Shown in pieces: positions 49,614-60,839 of a stretch of DNA of 64,000 nt. The first letter of the stretch is position 1. Each line of letters begins with the position of its first letter. This DNA is from Micromonospora echinaurantiaca (GTDB lineage Bacteria; Actinomycetota; Actinomycetes; Mycobacteriales; Micromonosporaceae). The stretch is taken from contig NZ_LT607750.1 in the NCBI RefSeq assembly GCF_900090235.1, positions 3,422,501-3,486,500 of the forward strand, written 5' to 3'. The position numbers were made by a program, and so were the translations under genes. Under the pieces are notes generated by a model. It ran no database searches and had not been told where the DNA came from. It saw nothing but the letters and a program-made list of their open reading frames with translations.

Positions 49614-50569
49614 CCACCACCACACCCGGCACCGGCCGCTCCCCCACCCGGGAGCGGCCGGTGCCGGCCCGCCGCCGCAAGCCGCTCACCCTGCGCCGCC
49701 GCGAGTCCCGGGCCGGGCTCGCGCTGGTCGCCCCGACCCTGCTCGTCGTCGTCGCGGTGATCGGCATCCCGATCGTCTGGACAGTGGTGCTGGCCTTCCA
49801 GCGGGTCCGCCTGGCCACCCTGCGCCGGACGGGGCTGTTCGGCGAGTTCACCCTGGACAACGTCGAACGGGTGCTGAACACCCCCGGCTTCGCCGAGACG
49901 CTCTGGACCACCCTGGTCTACAGCGTCGGCGCCACCGCCGGCTCGATCGCGCTCGGCCTGGTGGCGGCGCTGGTGGTCCGCCGGCCGTTCCGGGGCCGCA
50001 CCCTGGTCCGCGCGTCGATGCTGCTGCCGTACGTGGCCCCGGTGGTCGCGGTCACCTTCGTCTGGCAGGTGATGCTCGATCCGCAGCTCGGCATCGTCAA
50101 CGACTGGGGCCGGCGGTTCCTCGGCTGGGACACCCCGGTGCCCTTCCTGTCCCAGGAGTCGACCGCCCTGGCCACCGTCGTCGCGTTCGAGGCGTGGCGC
50201 TACTTCCCGTTCGCGTTCCTGTTCCTGCTCGCCCGCCTCCAGGCGGTGCCCGGCGAGCTGGAGGAGGCCGCGCTGGTGGACGGGGCCACCCCAAGCCAGC
50301 GGTTCCGGCACATCCTGCTGCCCCAGCTGATGCCGGTGATCGCGATGCTCGGCGTGCTCCGGTTCATCATGACCTTCAACAAGTTCGACGACGTCTACCT
50401 GCTCACCGGCGGCGCGGCCGGCACCGAGGTGGTCAGCGTCCGGGTCTACGAGTTCCTCACCGCCCGTACCGACATCGGCGCGGCGGCGGCCCAGGCCGTG
50501 GTGCTGGCCGTGGTGCTCGTCGTGTTCGTGCTGATCTACCTGCGCTTCTTCGGACGGAGGGTCGGCTGA
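49610..50569 (+). CDS. ABC sugar importer permease (MalF/UgpA type)
   Basis: This 319-aa permease has six hydrophobic helices and the cytosolic EAA loop ELEEAALVDGATPSQRF that docks the ATPase. A TTG start at 49610 overlaps the stop of the binding-protein gene, giving coupling. A basic N-terminal tail (about 1-35) precedes the first helix. No ATPase gene is nearby; actinomycetes often share one MsiK-type ATPase among such importers. Confidence 0.88.
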   Translation: MTTTTPGTGRSPTRERPVPARRRKPLTLRRRESRAGLALVAPTLLVVVAVIGIPIVWTVVLAFQRVRLATLRRTGLFGEFTLDNVERVLNTPGFAETLWTTLVYSVGATAGSIALGLVAALVVRRPFRGRTLVRASMLLPYVAPVVAVTFVWQVMLDPQLGIVNDWGRRFLGWDTPVPFLSQESTALATVVAFEAWRYFPFAFLFLLARLQAVPGELEEAALVDGATPSQRFRHILLPQLMPVIAMLGVLRFIMTFNKFDDVYLLTGGAAGTEVVSVRVYEFLTARTDIGAAAAQAVVLAVVLVVFVLIYLRFFGRRVG

Positions 50570-51435
50570 TGGACCGGGACCGGGTCGAGACGGTGAGCCT
50601 GCGCTGGCTGCGCCGACTGGTGATCGCGGCCTTCCTGCTGGTCACCGTCTTCCCCTTCTACTACATGCTGGTGCTGTCGGTACGCCCCATCGAGCGGCTG
50701 CTGCTCGACCCCGGGTCGCTCGTCGTCGGCCTCGGCGAGCTGACCGTCAGCACGTACAGCGAGGTGTTGCGGGCCGCCGACGATGGCGGCCAGGGCTTCC
50801 TCACCTTCATGCGCAACAGCGGGCTGGTGGCGGTGGCGGCGACCCTGCTCACCCTGCTGGTGTCGATCCCCGGCGCGTACGCCGTCTCCCGGCTGCGGTT
50901 CTTCGGCCGCCGGCAGGTCCATTTCCTGTTCCTGGCGGTCTACCTGTTCCCGTCGATCGTCATCGCGATCCCGCTCTTCGTGGTCTTCACCCGGGCCGGG
51001 CTGCGCGGCTCGTTGTTCGGCCTGATCCTGGTCTACATCTCGCAGACCCTGCCGGTCTCGGTCTACATGCTGAAGAACTACTTCGAGACCATCCCGGTCA
51101 GCCTGGAGGAGTCCGCGGCCATCGACGGGGCCGGCCGGCTCGGCGTCATCCGGCGGGTCAGCCTGCCCCTCGCGATGCCCTCGATCATGGCGGTCGCGCT
51201 CTACGACTTCATGATCGCTTGGAACGAGTTCCTCTTCGCGCTGCTCTTCCTCGTCGACAAGCCCAACCGGTGGACCGTGTCGCTCGGGCTGGCGCAGCTC
51301 GCCGACGGGGTCGAGGTGCCCAAGACGGTGCTGATGGCCGGGTCGGTCATCCTCACCCTGCCCATCGTGATCCTCTTCTTCGCCAGTGAGCGGCTGCTCA
51401 CCGAGGGTCTCACCAGCGGCGCGGAGAAGGGGTGA
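50569..51435 (+). CDS. ABC sugar importer permease (MalG/UgpE type)
   Basis: This 288-aa inner-membrane subunit has six helices and the EAA motif SLEESAAIDGAGRLGVIRRV. The start overlaps the previous stop (TGATG). It pairs with the upstream permease to form the channel. The late segment IAWNEFLFALLFL is typical of the MalG-type partner. A strong hairpin follows 17 nt after the stop. Confidence 0.9.
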   Translation: MDRDRVETVSLRWLRRLVIAAFLLVTVFPFYYMLVLSVRPIERLLLDPGSLVVGLGELTVSTYSEVLRAADDGGQGFLTFMRNSGLVAVAATLLTLLVSIPGAYAVSRLRFFGRRQVHFLFLAVYLFPSIVIAIPLFVVFTRAGLRGSLFGLILVYISQTLPVSVYMLKNYFETIPVSLEESAAIDGAGRLGVIRRVSLPLAMPSIMAVALYDFMIAWNEFLFALLFLVDKPNRWTVSLGLAQLADGVEVPKTVLMAGSVILTLPIVILFFASERLLTEGLTSGAEKG

Positions 51436-51451
51436 CGGACGGCCGTCGGCG

Positions 51452-51472
51452 CGGGGCGTCGGTGACGCCCCG
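51452..51472 (+). terminator. Terminator after the sugar ABC operon
   Basis: CGGGGCGTC (51452-51460) and GACGCCCCG (51464-51472) form a perfect 9-bp stem with a GGT loop, 17 nt after the last permease stop. The remaining 159 bases to the next gene hold further GC-rich inverted repeats and no gene. Confidence 0.7.
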
Positions 51473-51631
51473 ACACCGCCCGGTCACCCGGCGCACAGCT
51501 GCACAAACTGGCCGGTCAGTTACCCCACGGGCCGCCCCGGAGGCCGTAGCATCGGGGCCGGCCCGCCCCCGGGGCGGCCCCGGGGGAAACCGCGCGCACA
51601 GCTTCTACCGACGCAGATAGAGGATCCGGCG

Positions 51632-52246
51632 ATGAGTCAGACAGGGCAGGAGAACCACACGGGCACCGCGGGCGAGGACTACACGCGCCGGCTGCAGCGA
51701 CTGGGTGGCGCCCGGTGGAAGCAGCTGCTCGACGTGCAGGCGCCCTACCGCTGGAACCTGCGCCGGCTCCAGCTGGGCCGCACCCTCGACGTCGGCTCCG
51801 GCCTGGGCCGCAACCTGATCAACCTGGGCTCCGACAGCGTCGGCGTGGACCACAACCCCACCTCCGTGGCGCACTGCCGGGAACTCGGGCTGGAGGCGTA
51901 CACCACCGAGGAGTTCCTTGCCTCCGAGTACGCCCGCCCGGACGCCTTCGACTCGATGCTCGCCGCGCACCTGCTCGAACACATGCCGGCCGAGCAGGCC
52001 CGCGAGGTGATCTCGATGTACCTGCCGTTCCTGCGCTCCGGCGGCCGGGCGGTGTTCATCACGCCGCAGGAGCGCGGTTACCGCAGCGACGCGACGCACG
52101 TCCGGTTCGTCGGCTTCGCCGAGGCGGCGGAGACCTGCCGCGAGCTGGGGCTGACCGTGGAGCGGCAGTACTCGTTCCCGTTCCCCCGCGCCTTCGGCAA
52201 GATCTTCACCTACAACGAGTTCATCACGGTGGCCCGGCTGCCCTGA
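51632..52246 (+). CDS. Class I SAM-dependent methyltransferase
   Basis: This 204-aa protein has the SAM-binding loop LDVGSGLGRNLINLG near residue 52, then GVDHNPTSVAHC as motif II and AAHLLEHMP as the acidic/hydrophobic motif III-like region. A C-terminal FTPQ..-type strand region follows. AGAGGA stands 7 nt before the ATG. The substrate is not evident; the family includes natural-product, lipid and small-molecule methyltransferases. A second methyltransferase of a different subtype follows 29 nt downstream. Confidence 0.85.
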   Translation: MSQTGQENHTGTAGEDYTRRLQRLGGARWKQLLDVQAPYRWNLRRLQLGRTLDVGSGLGRNLINLGSDSVGVDHNPTSVAHCRELGLEAYTTEEFLASEYARPDAFDSMLAAHLLEHMPAEQAREVISMYLPFLRSGGRAVFITPQERGYRSDATHVRFVGFAEAAETCRELGLTVERQYSFPFPRAFGKIFTYNEFITVARLP

Positions 52247-52275
52247 CCCGTCGGGGCGCTCGCTAGCGTTGGGGC

Positions 52276-52878
52276 ATGGCGAACCCGACCCGCTGGGCCA
52301 CCGACACCGGCCCGGAGCACTCGCAGTGGTACATCGACCGGTTCCGCCGGCTGGCGGCCGAGGGCGCCGACCTGGCCGGCGAGGCCCGGTTCATGGACGC
52401 GATGGTCGCGCCCGGGTCGCGGATCCTCGACGCCGGCTGCGGCACCGGCCGGGTCGGTGCCGCGCTCGCCGCCCGCGGGCACACCGTGGTGGGGGTGGAC
52501 GCCGACCCGGCGCTGGTCGAGGCCGCCCGGGCCGATCACCCGGGGCCGCGGTGGCTGGTCGCCGACCTGGCCGAGCTGGATCTGGCCGCTGCCGGCGAAC
52601 CCGAGCCGTTCGACGCGGCCGTGGTCGCCGGCAACGTGATGGCCTTCGTCGCGCCGGGCACCGAGCCGGCGGTGCTGGCCCGGGTCGCCGCGCACCTGCG
52701 TCCCGACGGCGCGGTGGTGGTCGGCTTCGGCACCGATCGGGGCTATCCGCTGACCGAGTTCGACGCCCACGCGGTGGCCGCCGGGCTGCGCCTGGAACAC
52801 CGCTTCGCGACCTGGGACCTGCGCCCGTGGCGGGACGGCGCCGACTTCGCGGTCAGCGTGCTGCGCCGCCCGGCCTGA
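52276..52878 (+). CDS. Class I SAM-dependent methyltransferase
   Basis: This 200-aa methyltransferase has ILDAGCGTGRVGAALAARGH near residue 49 as motif I and VGVDADPALVEAAR as motif II, then AVVAGNVMAFVAPGTE. It starts MANPTRWATDTGPEHSQWYI, a common opening of small actinobacterial methyltransferases. The substrate is unknown. It converges with eccB; the 43-nt gap between them holds only GC-rich partial hairpins. Confidence 0.88.
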   Translation: MANPTRWATDTGPEHSQWYIDRFRRLAAEGADLAGEARFMDAMVAPGSRILDAGCGTGRVGAALAARGHTVVGVDADPALVEAARADHPGPRWLVADLAELDLAAAGEPEPFDAAVVAGNVMAFVAPGTEPAVLARVAAHLRPDGAVVVGFGTDRGYPLTEFDAHAVAAGLRLEHRFATWDLRPWRDGADFAVSVLRRPA

Positions 52879-52921
52879 CCGTTCCCGCCGCCGGGTTCGG
52901 CGCCGGGCGCCACGGCGAGCC

Positions 52922-54310
52922 TCAGGTCGGGGCGGCCACCACCCGGGCCGCCGCGGGGTCCAGGGTGGCGCCGGCCGGGACCAGGCTGACCAGTCCGGCG
53001 GGCAACCGGGCCGGCCGCACGTCGCGGTAGCCGAGCATGCCGAGCACCTCGCCGCCGGCCAGCACGTACCGGCGGCCCAGGTCGGTGACGACGGAGACGG
53101 CGCCGCCGGTGGCCCCCGGCGCGGCGACCGACTCGACGACCGCGCCCCGGCCCGGCTCGACCAGGACGTGGTCGGCCAGCACCCCGCCGCCGACCGGTGC
53201 CGGGGTCCGGGGCGTGGCCCCGAGGTCGGGCAGGGTCGCCCCGAGCCGGACGTCGACCACCGCGCCGTCGTCGCCGAACCGGGCGCAGAGCGCCGCCCCG
53301 TCCGGTGCGGCCAGCCTCGGCGGCACGGTCGGCGGCGCGGCCGGGCCGGTGGGCGCGAGGTCGGGCAGTTTCGGCAGCGCGGCGAACCGGCCCAGTGTGA
53401 TCGACTCCGGCTCACGCTGGCCGGTGCGGGCGAGCAGCAGGCTGGCCTGTAGTTCGGTGATGCCGGCCAGCCCGTCCCGCAGGGCGACCGCGTACTGCCG
53501 GCCGCCGCCGGAGTTGCGTACCAGGTAGACGTCGCCGATCCGGGCGCCGGACACCCGCTCGGAGGGCTCACCCTCGTCGGGCAGCGCCAGCGGCGCCAGG
53601 TCGGCGCCGGCCGGCAGGACGTTGAGCAGCGCCGGGGCGACCGAAACCGCGCGGGCCCGGGTGGCCGCCAACGCCGCGAGCACCCGGTTGGCGTCCCGGA
53701 CGAGGTGCCGCCGGTGCTGCCAGAGCAGGTGCAGCCCGCCGTCCGGGTGCCGCAGCAGCAGCGCGTCCTCGCCGAGCGGCCGGCCGCCGGCGGCGTCGAC
53801 CCCGACCAGCAGCGCCGATCGGGGCGCTTCCGGCGCGGTCCCGGCCGGGGCCGCGGAGCAGACCGTCCAGGGCGCGGTGACCAGCCGGCCCGGGGCGGGC
53901 AGCGAGTCGGGGGCGTCGGCGATGCCGAGCGGAAGGCCGCGCGGCACGCCGTCGATGGAGCGGCGGGAGACCAGTACGGTCTTCGGCCGGTCCGCCCCGA
54001 TGATCAGCAGCGCGGAGGCGTAGTTGAGCACCGGGTGCAGCTTCTGCTCCCGGTAGACGAACCGGGCGCCGGACTCCTTCTCCACGATCACCGCGCCGGC
54101 GTCGCGCCACTTGCTGCCGCCCCCGGCGAAGAGCCCGTAGAGCGCGGAGCCGCCCACTCCGATGGCCGCGACCAGGACGCTGGCCAGCGCGGCGCCGGCC
54201 AGCCGCCGGAACGGCGACTGCGCCGGGTCGGTTTCACGCATCACCAGCGCGGCGACCGCCCGCTGGACGGTGAACTGGTACGAGTGCAGCTGGTCCTGCC
54301 GCGACGGCAT
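52922..54310 (-). CDS. eccB: Type VII secretion protein EccB
   Basis: This 462-aa protein opens with the EccB signature SRQDQLHSYQFTVQRAVAAL and MRETDPAQSPFRR, followed by one transmembrane helix at about 38-60 (LASVLVAAIGVGGSALYGLF). The large extracytoplasmic part has repeated domains with LVRNSGGGRQYAVALRDG and a C-terminal VSLVPAG..LDP. EccB is a core membrane component of ESX/type VII secretion. No eccC, eccD, eccE, mycP or WXG100 genes are in the window, so the rest of the system lies elsewhere or this is a detached copy. Confidence 0.93.
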   Translation of the reverse strand: MPSRQDQLHSYQFTVQRAVAALVMRETDPAQSPFRRLAGAALASVLVAAIGVGGSALYGLFAGGGSKWRDAGAVIVEKESGARFVYREQKLHPVLNYASALLIIGADRPKTVLVSRRSIDGVPRGLPLGIADAPDSLPAPGRLVTAPWTVCSAAPAGTAPEAPRSALLVGVDAAGGRPLGEDALLLRHPDGGLHLLWQHRRHLVRDANRVLAALAATRARAVSVAPALLNVLPAGADLAPLALPDEGEPSERVSGARIGDVYLVRNSGGGRQYAVALRDGLAGITELQASLLLARTGQREPESITLGRFAALPKLPDLAPTGPAAPPTVPPRLAAPDGAALCARFGDDGAVVDVRLGATLPDLGATPRTPAPVGGGVLADHVLVEPGRGAVVESVAAPGATGGAVSVVTDLGRRYVLAGGEVLGMLGYRDVRPARLPAGLVSLVPAGATLDPAAARVVAAPT

Positions 54311-54419
54311 GGGATCCCTTCCGGCGAGTCGGTCGGGGCACAGGATAAGCGCTGCGTCGATATCCCGACGACCCTCCGTCGCGGGCTCGCGAGGGATTGG
54401 CGGGTGGGTGCCTGCGCGG

Positions 54420-55433
54420 TCAGGGCCGCAGGATCAGCCGGATCGGGTTGCCCTGCTTGCTCTGCACCCGCCGCACCGCCTGGTCCGCCTCGGCCAGCGG
54501 CAGCACGTCGCTGACCGAGGCGGACAGGTCCAGGCGTCGTTGCCGGGCCAGCGACACCAGCTGCTCCACGTGTTCGGCCTCCGAGCCGTAGTGCCCGAGC
54601 ACCGCCTGTTGCAGGTAGTTGAACGGGCTGTCCGAGGGGATCGTGACCGGCTTGTTGGCGATGCCGGCCAGCACCAGCCGCCCGCGCCGGCCGAGCACGG
54701 TGAGCGCCTGTTCGCGGACCGCGGTCACCCCGGCGAAGTCGAACGCCACGTCCAGCCCGCGGCCGCCGGTCAGCCCCAGCACGGCGTCGCGGAAGGCACT
54801 GTCACCCGGGTCGAGCGCGGCGTCCGCGCCGAGGGACAGCGCCCGGTCGCGGGCCGCCGCGAGCGGCTCCACCGCGATCAGCGGGGCCGCGCCGACCAGC
54901 CGCAGCAGCTGCACGGCGTGCGCGCCCAGCCCGCCGACGCCCCAGACCGCGACCGCCTCGCCGGGCCGGGTCCGGCCGGTGTCGGTCACCGCCGCCCAGG
55001 GCGTGGAGACCGCGTCGGGGATGATGCAGGCCTGCTCGAACGGCAACTCGTCCGGGATCGGCACCACGGTCTCCTGGCTGGCCACGGCGTACTCGGCCCA
55101 ACCGCCGTCGTAGTCCACGCCCCGGGTGAACACGGTGCCGCGCCGGTCCCGCTCGCCCGCCTGCAGCAGCACCCGCTGGCCGGGCTGCCACCCCTCGGCG
55201 CCGTCGCCGAGCGCGTCCACGACGCCGGCCACCTCGTGGCCGAGGGTGACCACGTCGCCGGGCAGGTAGAGCGGGGTGAGCGTGCCGTCGATCAGGTGTA
55301 CGTCCGACAGGCACACCCCGGCCGCCGCGACCTTGATCCGCACCTGCCCCGGCGCCGGCTCGGGCACCGGCACCGTCTCCAGGCGCAGCGCCCGCTCCGT
55401 CAGGTGCAGTCGTCCGGCCAGCATCTCCGCCAC
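54420..55433 (-). CDS. Zinc-dependent alcohol dehydrogenase-like oxidoreductase
   Basis: This 337-aa MDR protein keeps the catalytic zinc ligands: Cys41 in AGVCLSDVH and His66-Glu67 in TLGHEVAG. It has the NAD(P) fold VWGVGGLGAHAVQLLRLVG near residue 170. The structural-zinc loop that normally carries four cysteines is replaced by AGERDRRGTVFTRGV, so it binds one zinc at most. It starts at GTG 55433, with an alternative ATG at 55424. It is divergent from a spermidine-synthase-like gene. The substrate is unknown. Confidence 0.87.
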   Translation of the reverse strand: MAEMLAGRLHLTERALRLETVPVPEPAPGQVRIKVAAAGVCLSDVHLIDGTLTPLYLPGDVVTLGHEVAGVVDALGDGAEGWQPGQRVLLQAGERDRRGTVFTRGVDYDGGWAEYAVASQETVVPIPDELPFEQACIIPDAVSTPWAAVTDTGRTRPGEAVAVWGVGGLGAHAVQLLRLVGAAPLIAVEPLAAARDRALSLGADAALDPGDSAFRDAVLGLTGGRGLDVAFDFAGVTAVREQALTVLGRRGRLVLAGIANKPVTIPSDSPFNYLQQAVLGHYGSEAEHVEQLVSLARQRRLDLSASVSDVLPLAEADQAVRRVQSKQGNPIRLILRP

Positions 55434-55570
55434 GGTGCGTACTCCCTGTCCGGCTCCCGTCCGGGCGCCTCAGCCAGCCCGCATACCCGGTGCTGGCGGA
55501 TCGATGCGTCGGCGCCCGCCGGCGCGCCCGCCGCCAACTCCGGACGTTCGGGCGGGTAGCATCCCCGCCG

Positions 55571-56290
55571 GTGAGCGCGCGATTCGAGGAACTGGCCTGG
55601 CGGGAGACCCCGATCGGCGCCATCAGCCTGCGCCGGCGCCGCGACCCCTTCCTCGACACCGAGGTGTACGAGGTGAAGCTCGACGACGAGTACCTGATGT
55701 CCAGCCTCTTCCCGGTCGCGGAGATCGAACTGGCCCGGCTGGGGCTGGCCGCGCTGACCGGCCCGGCCCTCGACGTGGTCGTGGGTGGCCTCGGCCTCGG
55801 CTACACCGCCCGCACCGCGCTGGCCGACGACCGGGTCCGGTCGCTGGTCGTGGTGGAGGCGATCGAGGACGTCATCGACTGGCACCGGCGGGAACTGCTG
55901 CCCTTCGCGGCCGGGCTGGCCACCGATCCGCGGACCCGGTTCGTGCGGGCGGACTTCTTCGCCGCGGTCGCCGACGGCACCGGCCTCGACCCGGACGCCG
56001 CCGAGCGGCGGTTCCACGCCGTGCTGCTCGACGTCGACCACTCCCCCCGCCAGGTGCTGCACCCGAGCCACGCCGCCTTCTACACGCCGGACGGGCTGCG
56101 CCGGCTCGCCGCCTGCCTGCACCCGGACGGGGTGTTCGCGCTCTGGTCGGACGACCCGCCCGACGCCGACTTCGAGGCGGTCCTCGCCGAGGTGTTCACC
56201 ACCGCGCGGGCGCACGTCGTGCCGTTCGCCAACCCGCTCACCGGCGGGGAGTCGGCCAACACCGTCTACGTCGCGCAGACTCCGGCCTGA
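55571..56290 (+). CDS. Spermidine-synthase-like methyltransferase-fold protein
   Basis: This 239-aa protein resembles the polyamine aminopropyltransferase superfamily: VVVGGLGLGYTARTAL as the nucleotide loop near residue 75, VVVEAIEDVIDWHRREL as the acidic motif, and AVLLDVDHSPRQVLHP as the catalytic-like segment. The N-terminal beta domain of true spermidine synthases is shortened. Such proteins in actinomycetes are often of unknown function. The start at GTG 55571 is chosen because the family region begins there. No strong ribosome site is visible, so a leaderless start is possible. Confidence 0.75.
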   Translation: MSARFEELAWRETPIGAISLRRRRDPFLDTEVYEVKLDDEYLMSSLFPVAEIELARLGLAALTGPALDVVVGGLGLGYTARTALADDRVRSLVVVEAIEDVIDWHRRELLPFAAGLATDPRTRFVRADFFAAVADGTGLDPDAAERRFHAVLLDVDHSPRQVLHPSHAAFYTPDGLRRLAACLHPDGVFALWSDDPPDADFEAVLAEVFTTARAHVVPFANPLTGGESANTVYVAQTPA

Positions 56291-56437
56291 CGACGCCGGG
56301 TACGGCCGTGCCCGGTTCCGCCGGCGGTAACCCGGCCGCTGTCGGCGATGCGACAGCGCTGCAACCCTCCGGTGCCGTTACGCGTCCTGCCGTGTATCGA
56401 GGCCTGGACAACCGGGCCACACACGGGGGAGGAATTC

Positions 56438-57436
56438 ATGACCAACGTTTCCCGGCGCGGGATCCTGGCCAGTGTCGCCGCCGGCCTGATGGCTGCCTCG
56501 CTCGGCGTCGCCGCCACGCCCGGCGCGGCCACCGCTGCCTCCGGCCAGAGCATCCGCCTCTGCGCCCTCCGGCCGCTGGCCTACCCGGCCGACTCGTACC
56601 GGGCGTCGGCCGACGCCATCGACCCGACCGGCCGGTACATCGCCGGTTCCGGGCTGCGGACCACCGGTGGCGTCAACCAGCCGCTGCTGCTGGTCTGGGA
56701 CGGCGGCCGGCTGACCACCATCGAGTCGTCCATCGCCGACACGGTGGTCGATGTCAACTCCAGCGGGGTGGTGGTCGGCAACGGCTGGGAGAACAGCATC
56801 GGCCGGCCGTGGCGCTACCACGCGGGCCGGGTCGAGTTCCTGCCCGTGGTGCCCTCGTACGGCATCTGGGTGACCGGGATCAACGGCGCCGGGGACATCG
56901 TCGGCTACGGCACCTCCGCCACGACGAACGAGAGCTTCCCGCTGCGGTGGCCCGCCGCCCGACCGGGCACCGTCGAGGTCCTCGACGCCCCCACCACCGG
57001 GCAGACGGACGGGATCACCGAGGACGGCACCATCGTCGGCACGGCCGGCTCGTTCACCGAGCCCACCGGCTGGCTGCGCGCCCCGGCCGGCGAGGTCCGC
57101 GAGCTGACCGTCCCCGGAGCGCAGTCAGCGCGGGTGCTGGGAGCCAGCGGCCGGTACGCGTTCGGTTGGGTCAACCTCGGCGGCCCGAACACCGTCAAGG
57201 TGCGCTGGGACCTCACCAGTGGCGCCAGCGCCGGCCTCGACCCGCGGTTCGAGTGGCTGACCGACGTCAACCGGCACGGCGTGGTGGTCGGCGGGAACCG
57301 GATCAGCCGGGGCGCCAGCTCGGTGGTGCTGACGGGCGGCGTCAGCGTCGGGGCCAACGCGATCTCGGACAACGGCATCGTGGTCGGCTTCCACCGGGGC
57401 ACCCGGGTCAGCCCGGTCCGCTGGACCGGCTGCTGA
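56438..57436 (+). CDS. Tat-exported HAF-repeat-like secreted protein
   Basis: This 332-aa protein has a Tat-type signal: VSRRGIL followed by a hydrophobic core and an AATPGAATAA cleavage region near residue 33. The mature part is made of short repeats, each with a D-x-x-G..VG pattern (IDPTGRYIAGSG, VNSSGVVVGNG, INGAGDIVGYG, ITEDGTIVGTA, VNRHGVVVGGN, ISDNGIVVGFH), the hallmark of the HAF extracellular repeat and a probable beta-propeller. GGGGGAGG lies 6 nt before the ATG. Function unknown, with no catalytic residues apparent. A strong terminator follows. Confidence 0.8.
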   Translation: MTNVSRRGILASVAAGLMAASLGVAATPGAATAASGQSIRLCALRPLAYPADSYRASADAIDPTGRYIAGSGLRTTGGVNQPLLLVWDGGRLTTIESSIADTVVDVNSSGVVVGNGWENSIGRPWRYHAGRVEFLPVVPSYGIWVTGINGAGDIVGYGTSATTNESFPLRWPAARPGTVEVLDAPTTGQTDGITEDGTIVGTAGSFTEPTGWLRAPAGEVRELTVPGAQSARVLGASGRYAFGWVNLGGPNTVKVRWDLTSGASAGLDPRFEWLTDVNRHGVVVGGNRISRGASSVVLTGGVSVGANAISDNGIVVGFHRGTRVSPVRWTGC

Positions 57437-57463
57437 CGCACCCGCGCAGGTCCCGGTAGGTGG

Positions 57464-57488
57464 CGCGCGACCGTCCCACGGTCGCGCG
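57464..57488. terminator. Strong terminator after the HAF-repeat gene
   Basis: CGCGCGACCGT (57464-57474) and ACGGTCGCGCG (57478-57488) form a perfect 11-bp stem with a CCC loop. It lies 27 nt after the stop of the plus-strand gene and 11 nt beyond the end of the small minus-strand gene, so it can serve both. Confidence 0.75.
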
Positions 57489-57499
57489 TCACCGGCGGG

Positions 57500-57661
57500 T
57501 CAGCCGACGGGCGGGCCGATCCGCAGGACCCGCCGGGCCCGGCGCCGGTCCAACCAGTGCGGCGCCGACGGATCGGTGGGCTCGGCCCCGGTGACCAGGT
57601 CGAGCAGGATCAGCACCCAGAACCCGGCGGCGCTGGCGATGTTGCGGGCCCGGCAGCGCAC
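57500..57661 (-). CDS. Possible 53-aa small hydrophobic protein
   Basis: A GTG-started frame directly follows the acyl-CoA dehydrogenase, beginning 12 nt after its stop. The product starts MRCRARNIASAAGFWVLILL, so it has a short hydrophobic segment, then a basic tail DRRRARRVLRIGPPVG. The composition looks protein-like and it ends just before a terminator. The ribosome site is poor (GGTGG next to the GTG). It may be a small membrane protein or chance. Confidence 0.4.
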   Translation of the reverse strand: MRCRARNIASAAGFWVLILLDLVTGAEPTDPSAPHWLDRRRARRVLRIGPPVG

Positions 57662-57673
57662 CCACCGACCGGG

Positions 57674-59494
<1,821 letters not shown>

Positions 59495-59675
59495 GGGTCT
59501 CCTTCCTCGGCGGGCCGACGGCACCGCGATCCGGCCCGGCCGCCCTTCCGCAGCTCATCCTGGCCGATCGCGCCGCCCGACGCACCAACCGCGCGCCCGC
59601 GCCGCGTCGAGTCGGATCCGCTCGGGCCGGCCCGCCCCCGTCCCGCCGGGCCGGCCCGTCCGCGATCCCCGTCGG

Positions 59676-60839
59676 CTACGCCGGCCGCCAGGACGCCGGG
59701 TCGTCCCACCCGTCCACCAACCGGATGGACGCGGCCAGGTCGAGTGCGCCGGCCCGGCCACCCACCGCCGCCTGCCCCGCCACCGTCTCCGGGTTGACCT
59801 CGGCGACGCAACCGGTGCAGCCGCCGGGCAGCTGGGCGACCCGGTAGACGCCCGTACCGGAGAACTCGTCGGCCATGGCCCGCCGGCCGGCCACGGTGAG
59901 ACCGGATGTGAACTGGCTGCCGTCCCCGGCGAAGATCCCATTGCTCACGCCGAGCATGTAGTCGGCGCGAACCTCCGCCGAGCCGACGTTCTCCGGCAGC
60001 ACGTAGCGCAGGCTCGCGTCCAGCCACCCGCCCCGGAAGGTCCGGATCTCGGTGCCCTCCAGGACCACTCCCCCGGGGGCGGCGACCGACGCGAAGGGCA
60101 CGGTCACCGCTCGCTCCTCCCAGACCAGCCCTTCGGCGATCTGGCGGGCGAGTTCCTCCGGGCGGTCGTACTCCCGGACGCTGATCGCGATCCAGCCGTC
60201 CGGGGCGTACTGCCAGGAGAGCACGGCAGCGTGCTGGTGGGTGTAGAAGAAGGCGGGCTTGCCGTTCACTGGCGCCACCGGCGCGCCGGGCAGCGGAACC
60301 TCCGGTGGGGGACCGCCCATTCGCCGGTCCTCGACCCGTTCCCGCTCGTTGTAGAAGACGTCCACCCCCCGGGCACCCATCCGGACGGTCACCGACGCGG
60401 AGAACGCCATGATCGGGCCCGCCTCGACCGGTCCGCCCGGGCTGATCGCGTCCGGCACACTCGCGTTGACCGTCACCATCCGGACGTCCGTCTCGTAGGT
60501 CTGGTGGCCCACGTTGGGGGGCAGCGAACCGAGCCGGAACGGCTGGCGGGTCGGGTCGAACCGCTCGGGCGCGACGGTGGGCGGCCCGGCCGGTGTCGGT
60601 GAGCCGCTGTCGGCCGGCGTCGGCGTCCGGGCGGCCCGGGGGCCACCGGCGAGGACGGTCCCGCCGAGCACCGCGACCACGGTCAGCACGGCGGCCGCCC
60701 CGGCGACGGCGAACCGCCGCCGCCGCAGCATCCGCTCGCCGCCGCTGACCAGTTCCGCCGCCGGCACGCCCCCGGCCGGCAGTTCGTCGGCCACCCGGCT
60801 CAGTAGGGTGCGCACCGCCCGCTCCTCGTTGTCGTTCAT
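59676..60839 (-). CDS. Single-pass membrane partner of the sigma factor (putative anti-sigma)
   Basis: This 387-aa protein has a short cytosolic N-terminus (MNDNEERAVRTLLSRVADEL), one transmembrane helix at about 42-65 (VAGAAAVLTVVAVLGGTVLA) and a large extracytoplasmic domain after a Pro/Thr linker. A CTGC motif lies near the C-terminus. It starts by ATGA overlap with the SigE-family sigma gene, the usual arrangement for a sigma/anti-sigma pair in actinomycetes. No zinc-binding ZAS motif (HxxxCxxC) is visible in the cytosolic part, so the anti-sigma role is inferred from position and topology only. Confidence 0.75.
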   Translation of the reverse strand: MNDNEERAVRTLLSRVADELPAGGVPAAELVSGGERMLRRRRFAVAGAAAVLTVVAVLGGTVLAGGPRAARTPTPADSGSPTPAGPPTVAPERFDPTRQPFRLGSLPPNVGHQTYETDVRMVTVNASVPDAISPGGPVEAGPIMAFSASVTVRMGARGVDVFYNERERVEDRRMGGPPPEVPLPGAPVAPVNGKPAFFYTHQHAAVLSWQYAPDGWIAISVREYDRPEELARQIAEGLVWEERAVTVPFASVAAPGGVVLEGTEIRTFRGGWLDASLRYVLPENVGSAEVRADYMLGVSNGIFAGDGSQFTSGLTVAGRRAMADEFSGTGVYRVAQLPGGCTGCVAEVNPETVAGQAAVGGRAGALDLAASIRLVDGWDDPASWRPA